From NCBI RefSeq assembly GCF_000378745.1, contig NZ_KB905267.1, positions 1-64,000 on the forward strand: DNA of 64,000 bases, written 5' to 3'. The stretch is from Prevotella amnii DSM 23384 = JCM 14753 (GTDB lineage: Bacteria; Bacteroidota; Bacteroidia; Bacteroidales; Bacteroidaceae). A model generated the notes under the pieces. The model saw only the letters and a list, made by a program, of their open reading frames with translations, ran no database searches and was not told the DNA's origin. Below are positions 60,385 through 64,000 of this stretch, in pieces; the stretch's first letter is position 1; every line of letters begins with the position of its first letter. The translations under genes were made by a program, and so were the position numbers.

Positions 60385-62250
60385 TTAGTCGTTGAGTGTT
60401 ATCTTTCTGTTACTATTGTCTGAAAGCACATCGCACACAATGGTGTTAATTTGTTCCTTTAGTTCGTTAATAAACATTGCTGCATCATATTTTTTAGCTT
60501 CTATATCACGAAGTTTTTTCTCCCATATCCCTGTAAGTTCGGCAGATGTTAATAGCTTCTCTTTTATAGTATCAATGAGCGCTATACCTATGGGAGTAGC
60601 TTCGAGGTTTTTCCTTTTGCGTTTAATATAATGGCGTTTAAAGAGAGTTTCTATAATTCCTGCCCGTGAAGATGGTCGTCCTATGCCGTTTTCTTTTAGA
60701 GCTGCTCGCAGTGTATCGTCGTTTACTAACCTGCCCGCAGTTTCCATAGCACGGAGTAAAGAAGCCTCTGTGTAATGTTTTGGGGGCATAGTCTGTTTCT
60801 CTGTTAGGGTAGGTTTATGTGGTCCTTGTTCTCCTTTTGTAAATGTAGGTAGTATTTTTTCTTCTACTTTATCTTTTGTATTATCATCGTTTTCGTCTTC
60901 CTTTTTATTATTATCTTCTTTGTTGTTTAAGGCGTAGCATACCCGCCAGCCTTGTTTGAGTATTTCTTTACCTGAAGTTTTAAATTCTATAGAGTTTACT
61001 TTACCAACGATGGTAGTAGTAGAGTATTTACATTCTGGGTAGAAAGCTGCAATAAAGCGTCGTGTAATGAGATCGAAAACGTTGTGTTCAGCATCTGATA
61101 GCCCCCGTGGGATAACTCCTGTAGGTATTATAGCATGGTGATCGGTAACCTTAGTGTTGTCGAAAACTCGTTTAGTCTTGGGCAAATCTTTTCCGCTTAG
61201 TGCTTTTACAAGCTCTTTGTAAGGTGCTATGTTTGCAAATTTAGTTTGGAAGATGCCATTCATTATTTGCGGACACTTTTTGTATATATCCTCCGATAGG
61301 TATTGTGTGTCTACGCGGGGATAGGTAGTAATCTTCTTTTCGTATAAAGACTGGATAAGATTGAGAGTCATTTCGGCAGAATAGCCATACTTTCTGTTGC
61401 AATCTACTTGCAGTGAAGTTAAGTCGTATAGTTGTTTAGGCTGTTCGGTTCCTTTTTTTTTGGTAATGTTAGTTACCTCAAAAGGTTTACCTTCTATGGT
61501 AGAAAACGCCTGTTCTCCTTCTTCTTTTGATGTAAACTTGCCTTTTGTTGCAGTAAAAAGCGTATTACGATATATCGTAGCAAGCACCCAAAAAGGTTGT
61601 GGCTTAAAATTGTTTATTTCCTTTTGTCGTTGTACAATTAGTGCAAGTGTAGGTGTTTGCACTCTTCCTATGGAAAGTACTTGAGGCTTTTTGCCATATT
61701 GATTATTGCCATATTTTATAGTATATAGCCGTGTAGCATTCATTCCTAAGAGCCAATCTCCTATGGCGCGAGCTAAACCTGCAAGGTAAAGTGATTGATA
61801 TTGGTCTTGATTTCTCAGATTTTGAAACCCTTCGCGTATGGCCTCATCAGTCATAGATGATATCCATAAGCGTTTCACAGGGCATGTTACACCAGCTTTT
61901 TGCATTACCCATCTCTGTATAAGCTCTCCTTCTTGCCCTGCATCACCACAATTGATTATTTCTTCTGCGTTTTTATATAGCTTTTCTATAATGGAAAATT
62001 GTTTTTTTATTCCGTCATCTTCTATTAGTTTTATTCCAAACTTAGAGGGTATCATAGGTAAGGAACTCAGGTTCCAATGTTTCCACTTGTTGTTGTAATC
62101 ATTGGGTTCTTTCAGTTCGCATAGATGTCCGAATGTCCACGTTACCTGATATCCATTGCCCTCAAGGTATCCGTTTTTTAGTGTTGTAGCTCCTAAAATG
62201 CGTGCTATATCGCGTGCCACGCTTGGTTTTTCTGCTATGCAAACTTTCAT
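60385..62250 (-). CDS. topB: DNA topoisomerase III (type IA)
   Basis: A 621-residue type IA topoisomerase. The TOPRIM domain begins KVCIAEKPSVARDIARILGA and includes CGDAGQEGELIQRW (acidic triad). The active-site tyrosine is Y310 in TTYPRVDTQYLSED. VLSIGRVQTPTLALIV and NGIGRPSSRAGIIETL are other family marks. It ends without the zinc fingers of TopA. It decatenates single-stranded intertwines. First of four closely spaced genes toward thyA and folA. Confidence 0.95.
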   Translation of the reverse strand: MKVCIAEKPSVARDIARILGATTLKNGYLEGNGYQVTWTFGHLCELKEPNDYNNKWKHWNLSSLPMIPSKFGIKLIEDDGIKKQFSIIEKLYKNAEEIINCGDAGQEGELIQRWVMQKAGVTCPVKRLWISSMTDEAIREGFQNLRNQDQYQSLYLAGLARAIGDWLLGMNATRLYTIKYGNNQYGKKPQVLSIGRVQTPTLALIVQRQKEINNFKPQPFWVLATIYRNTLFTATKGKFTSKEEGEQAFSTIEGKPFEVTNITKKKGTEQPKQLYDLTSLQVDCNRKYGYSAEMTLNLIQSLYEKKITTYPRVDTQYLSEDIYKKCPQIMNGIFQTKFANIAPYKELVKALSGKDLPKTKRVFDNTKVTDHHAIIPTGVIPRGLSDAEHNVFDLITRRFIAAFYPECKYSTTTIVGKVNSIEFKTSGKEILKQGWRVCYALNNKEDNNKKEDENDDNTKDKVEEKILPTFTKGEQGPHKPTLTEKQTMPPKHYTEASLLRAMETAGRLVNDDTLRAALKENGIGRPSSRAGIIETLFKRHYIKRKRKNLEATPIGIALIDTIKEKLLTSAELTGIWEKKLRDIEAKKYDAAMFINELKEQINTIVCDVLSDNSNRKITLND

Positions 62251-62318
62251 TTTTTGTTTTATATCTTTTTCTGTTTTATATATAATAGTGTGTGAAAAGC
62301 AGTGAAATTTTCACGTTA

Positions 62319-62326
62319 CAAAGATA
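62319..62326 (-). promoter_or_regulatory. -7 element upstream of topB
   Basis: TATCTTTG on the minus strand, 68 bases before topB. Poor -33 region. Confidence 0.45.
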
Positions 62327-62440
62327 CAGAAATTATTTAAAGCTATAAAAGAAATAATATCTACATAATAATATAGGTTGTTTATATTATATGTTTTTTA
62401 TAGGAAAGTCTCCACTTTTTTTATATTGTACGTAAGTGAA

Positions 62441-62480
62441 AAGCCATGTTTACCATATAGTTGATAGGTAAACATGGCTT
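62441..62480 (-). terminator. Terminator of secA
   Basis: Fourteen-base-pair perfect stem AAGCCATGTTTACC/GGTAAACATGGCTT with a 12-base loop, six bases after the secA stop. A short TTTT follows. Confidence 0.7.
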
Positions 62481-62486
62481 GTTCTT

Positions 62487-64000
62487 TTATAAGTTTCTGC
62501 CGTGACAATGCTTAAATTTCTTACCACTTCCACACGGACATGGGTCGTTAGGACGTGGAGTCTTTTCTGCTATATATGGAGTACGAGTAACATTTTGTGC
62601 TCCCTGACGTGTGTCTTGTGAAGCGGCAGCTAATTGGTTTTCGTCTACAAGTTCTTCTTTTTGTTCAACATACTTTGGTGCTGGAGCCTCAGTATTAGTG
62701 TTTTCTACTGGGGGTTCTCCCTGCATTTCTGGTATCTGACCACGCATTAAGACGCTTGCAGCTCTGTTATTAAGATCGTTAATCATATTGTCCCATAGCT
62801 TAACGCTTTCAAGTTTGAATATCAACAAAGGATCTTTCTGTTCGTAAGAAGCGTTTTGTACAGAGTGGCGCAGTTCGTCGAGCTGGCGTAGATTTTCTTT
62901 CCAATCATCATCAATGATATGTAGTAGTACGCTTTTCTCAAACTGTTTCACAACCGATTTTGCTTCTGTGTCGTATGCTTCTTTTAAGTCGCAAGGTATA
63001 TTATATACGCGTTTACCATCAGTAATAGGCACCATGATGCGTTGATAAATAGAACCTTGATTTTCATATACTTCTTTTATGATGGGCCATGCTACAGTCT
63101 GTATGCGTTCTGTCTTACGTTCGAAGGCTGCCATTGCTTGTTGGAACGATTTTTCAGCAAGCTCTTCGTGGCGTATAGTGTTGAATTCTTCCTCTGTAAA
63201 AGGGCATTCTATAGACAAAATCTTTAAAAAATCTTCTACGCAACCATCATACGTTTGGTTGTTAAGAGTGTTCACACATCTATCCCAGATGATGTTAGAT
63301 ATGTCCATACCTATGCGTTCTCCCATTAAGGCGTGGCGTCTTTTTTCGTATATTACAGTACGTTGTTTGTTCATCACATCATCGTATTCTAATAAACGTT
63401 TACGGATACCAAAGTTGTTTTCCTCTACTTTCTTTTGAGCGCGTTCTATGCTGTTAGAGATCATAGAGCTTTCTATGCGTTCACCCTCAGCGAATCCTAA
63501 ACGGTCCATAACTTTTGCGATACGTTCTGACCCGAATAGGCGCATCAGTTTGTCTTCGAGCGATACATAGAAGACAGAAGATCCTGGGTCTCCTTGACGT
63601 CCTGCACGACCACGAAGCTGCCTGTCTACACGTCTGCTCTCATGCCGTTCGGTACCAATGATAGCAAGTCCGCCCGCTTCTTTTACCTCTTGTGATAGCT
63701 TAATGTCAGTACCACGTCCTGCCATGTTAGTAGCTATGGTTACTGCTCCTAAACCATTAGTAGATCGACCAGCCTCTGCTACTATCTGAGCTTCTTTTAA
63801 ATGTTGTTTAGCGTTTAGCACCTGATGAGGAATCTTACGCATATTAAGCATTTTGCTTAGAAGTTCGCTTATCTCTACCGACGTTGTACCTACTAAGGTA
63901 GGTCGTCCTGCATTGCGCATTTCGATAATTTCTTCTATTACGGCAGCATATTTTTCTCTTGCAGTTTTGTAGACACGGTCTTCTAAATCATGACGTGCTA
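62487..64000 (-). CDS. secA: Preprotein translocase ATPase SecA (3' part)
   Basis: The C-terminal 504 or so codons; the frame stays open to the right edge ([19 protein letters not shown] before the first internal Met), so the gene continues beyond. Visible: nucleotide-binding domain 2 motifs [29 protein letters not shown] and [20 protein letters not shown], the helical scaffold ([18 protein letters not shown]), and the zinc-binding tail [16 protein letters not shown] with C-x-C-x8-C-H that contacts SecB or lipids. Motor for Sec-dependent export. Presumably full length about 1100 residues. Confidence 0.96.
   Translation of the reverse strand, partial: ARHDLEDRVYKTAREKYAAVIEEIIEMRNAGRPTLVGTTSVEISELLSKMLNMRKIPHQVLNAKQHLKEAQIVAEAGRSTNGLGAVTIATNMAGRGTDIKLSQEVKEAGGLAIIGTERHESRRVDRQLRGRAGRQGDPGSSVFYVSLEDKLMRLFGSERIAKVMDRLGFAEGERIESSMISNSIERAQKKVEENNFGIRKRLLEYDDVMNKQRTVIYEKRRHALMGERIGMDISNIIWDRCVNTLNNQTYDGCVEDFLKILSIECPFTEEEFNTIRHEELAEKSFQQAMAAFERKTERIQTVAWPIIKEVYENQGSIYQRIMVPITDGKRVYNIPCDLKEAYDTEAKSVVKQFEKSVLLHIIDDDWKENLRQLDELRHSVQNASYEQKDPLLIFKLESVKLWDNMINDLNNRAASVLMRGQIPEMQGEPPVENTNTEAPAPKYVEQKEELVDENQLAAASQDTRQGAQNVTRTPYIAEKTPRPNDPCPCGSGKKFKHCHGRNL

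Noticed and set aside
1-64000. CRISPR array or prophage
   Set aside because: No regularly spaced identical repeats with unique spacers, and no phage structural or lysis genes were seen.

Overview
This window looks like a chromosomal segment of a low-GC Bacteroidales bacterium, most like Prevotella or a close relative. The evidence is protein content and gene order: exbB-exbD-exbD-tonB, bamD-rpoZ-DUF4293, ftsX-DUF3098-uppP-truB-queA-folK, psd-pssA-DUF4834, tamB followed by a lipidated TamA variant, a GSCFA protein, YfhO and a fimbrillin. Promoters of the Bacteroidetes sigma type (TTTG, 19-20 bases, TAnnTTTG) recur in front of genes on both strands, and Shine-Dalgarno sequences are mostly weak.

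Most of the window is housekeeping. From left to right: a secreted protein and proS; a horizontally acquired defence island (about 3150-9000); a radical SAM enzyme; rnpB; two small membrane proteins; tRNA-Cys; trxA and dnaE; phosphatidylethanolamine synthesis (psd, pssA); xanthine salvage (xpt plus an NCS2 permease); ruvC, an MBL hydrolase and rsmG; the TonB energising operon; an aspartate aminotransferase; a PstS-like binding protein and a TPR protein; YfhO and GSCFA; mtnN-luxS (AI-2 route); bamD-rpoZ; ettA; a ThrE-type exporter; tamB-tamL; a fimbrillin with a small companion peptide; a radical SAM enzyme; the ftsX-to-folK operon; folA-thyA; an rRNA methyltransferase; topB; and the 3' part of secA, which runs off the right edge.

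The least ordinary region is the island at 3152-9001. It holds a frameshifted serine-recombinase remnant, an XRE regulator, a DUF1016 (YhcG-type) gene with an internal deletion, a dinD gene, a McrB-like AAA+ ATPase and a DUF2357/PD-(D/E)XK nuclease (McrC-like). The last two form a two-gene, presumably type IV (modified-DNA) restriction system. The dinD gene sits exactly between two copies (32 of 35 bases identical) of the 3' end of a DUF1016 gene. The McrB-like gene is mosaic: its first 300 bases are 31% GC by hand count, and base content jumps to 52% at the Walker A motif. This suggests exchange of the N-terminal recognition module.

Other points worth a second look are two orphan promoter-plus-terminator units that could make roughly 90-100 nt RNAs (60-176 and 21080-21206, both minus strand), a 14-base C tract just upstream of the promoter of the fimbrillin and peptide genes (candidate phase-variation switch), a 60-base AT-rich dispersed repeat present twice (9165 and 52166), and an mtnN promoter placed so that the mRNA would be leaderless. 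All family assignments are from reading the sequence; no database search was run.
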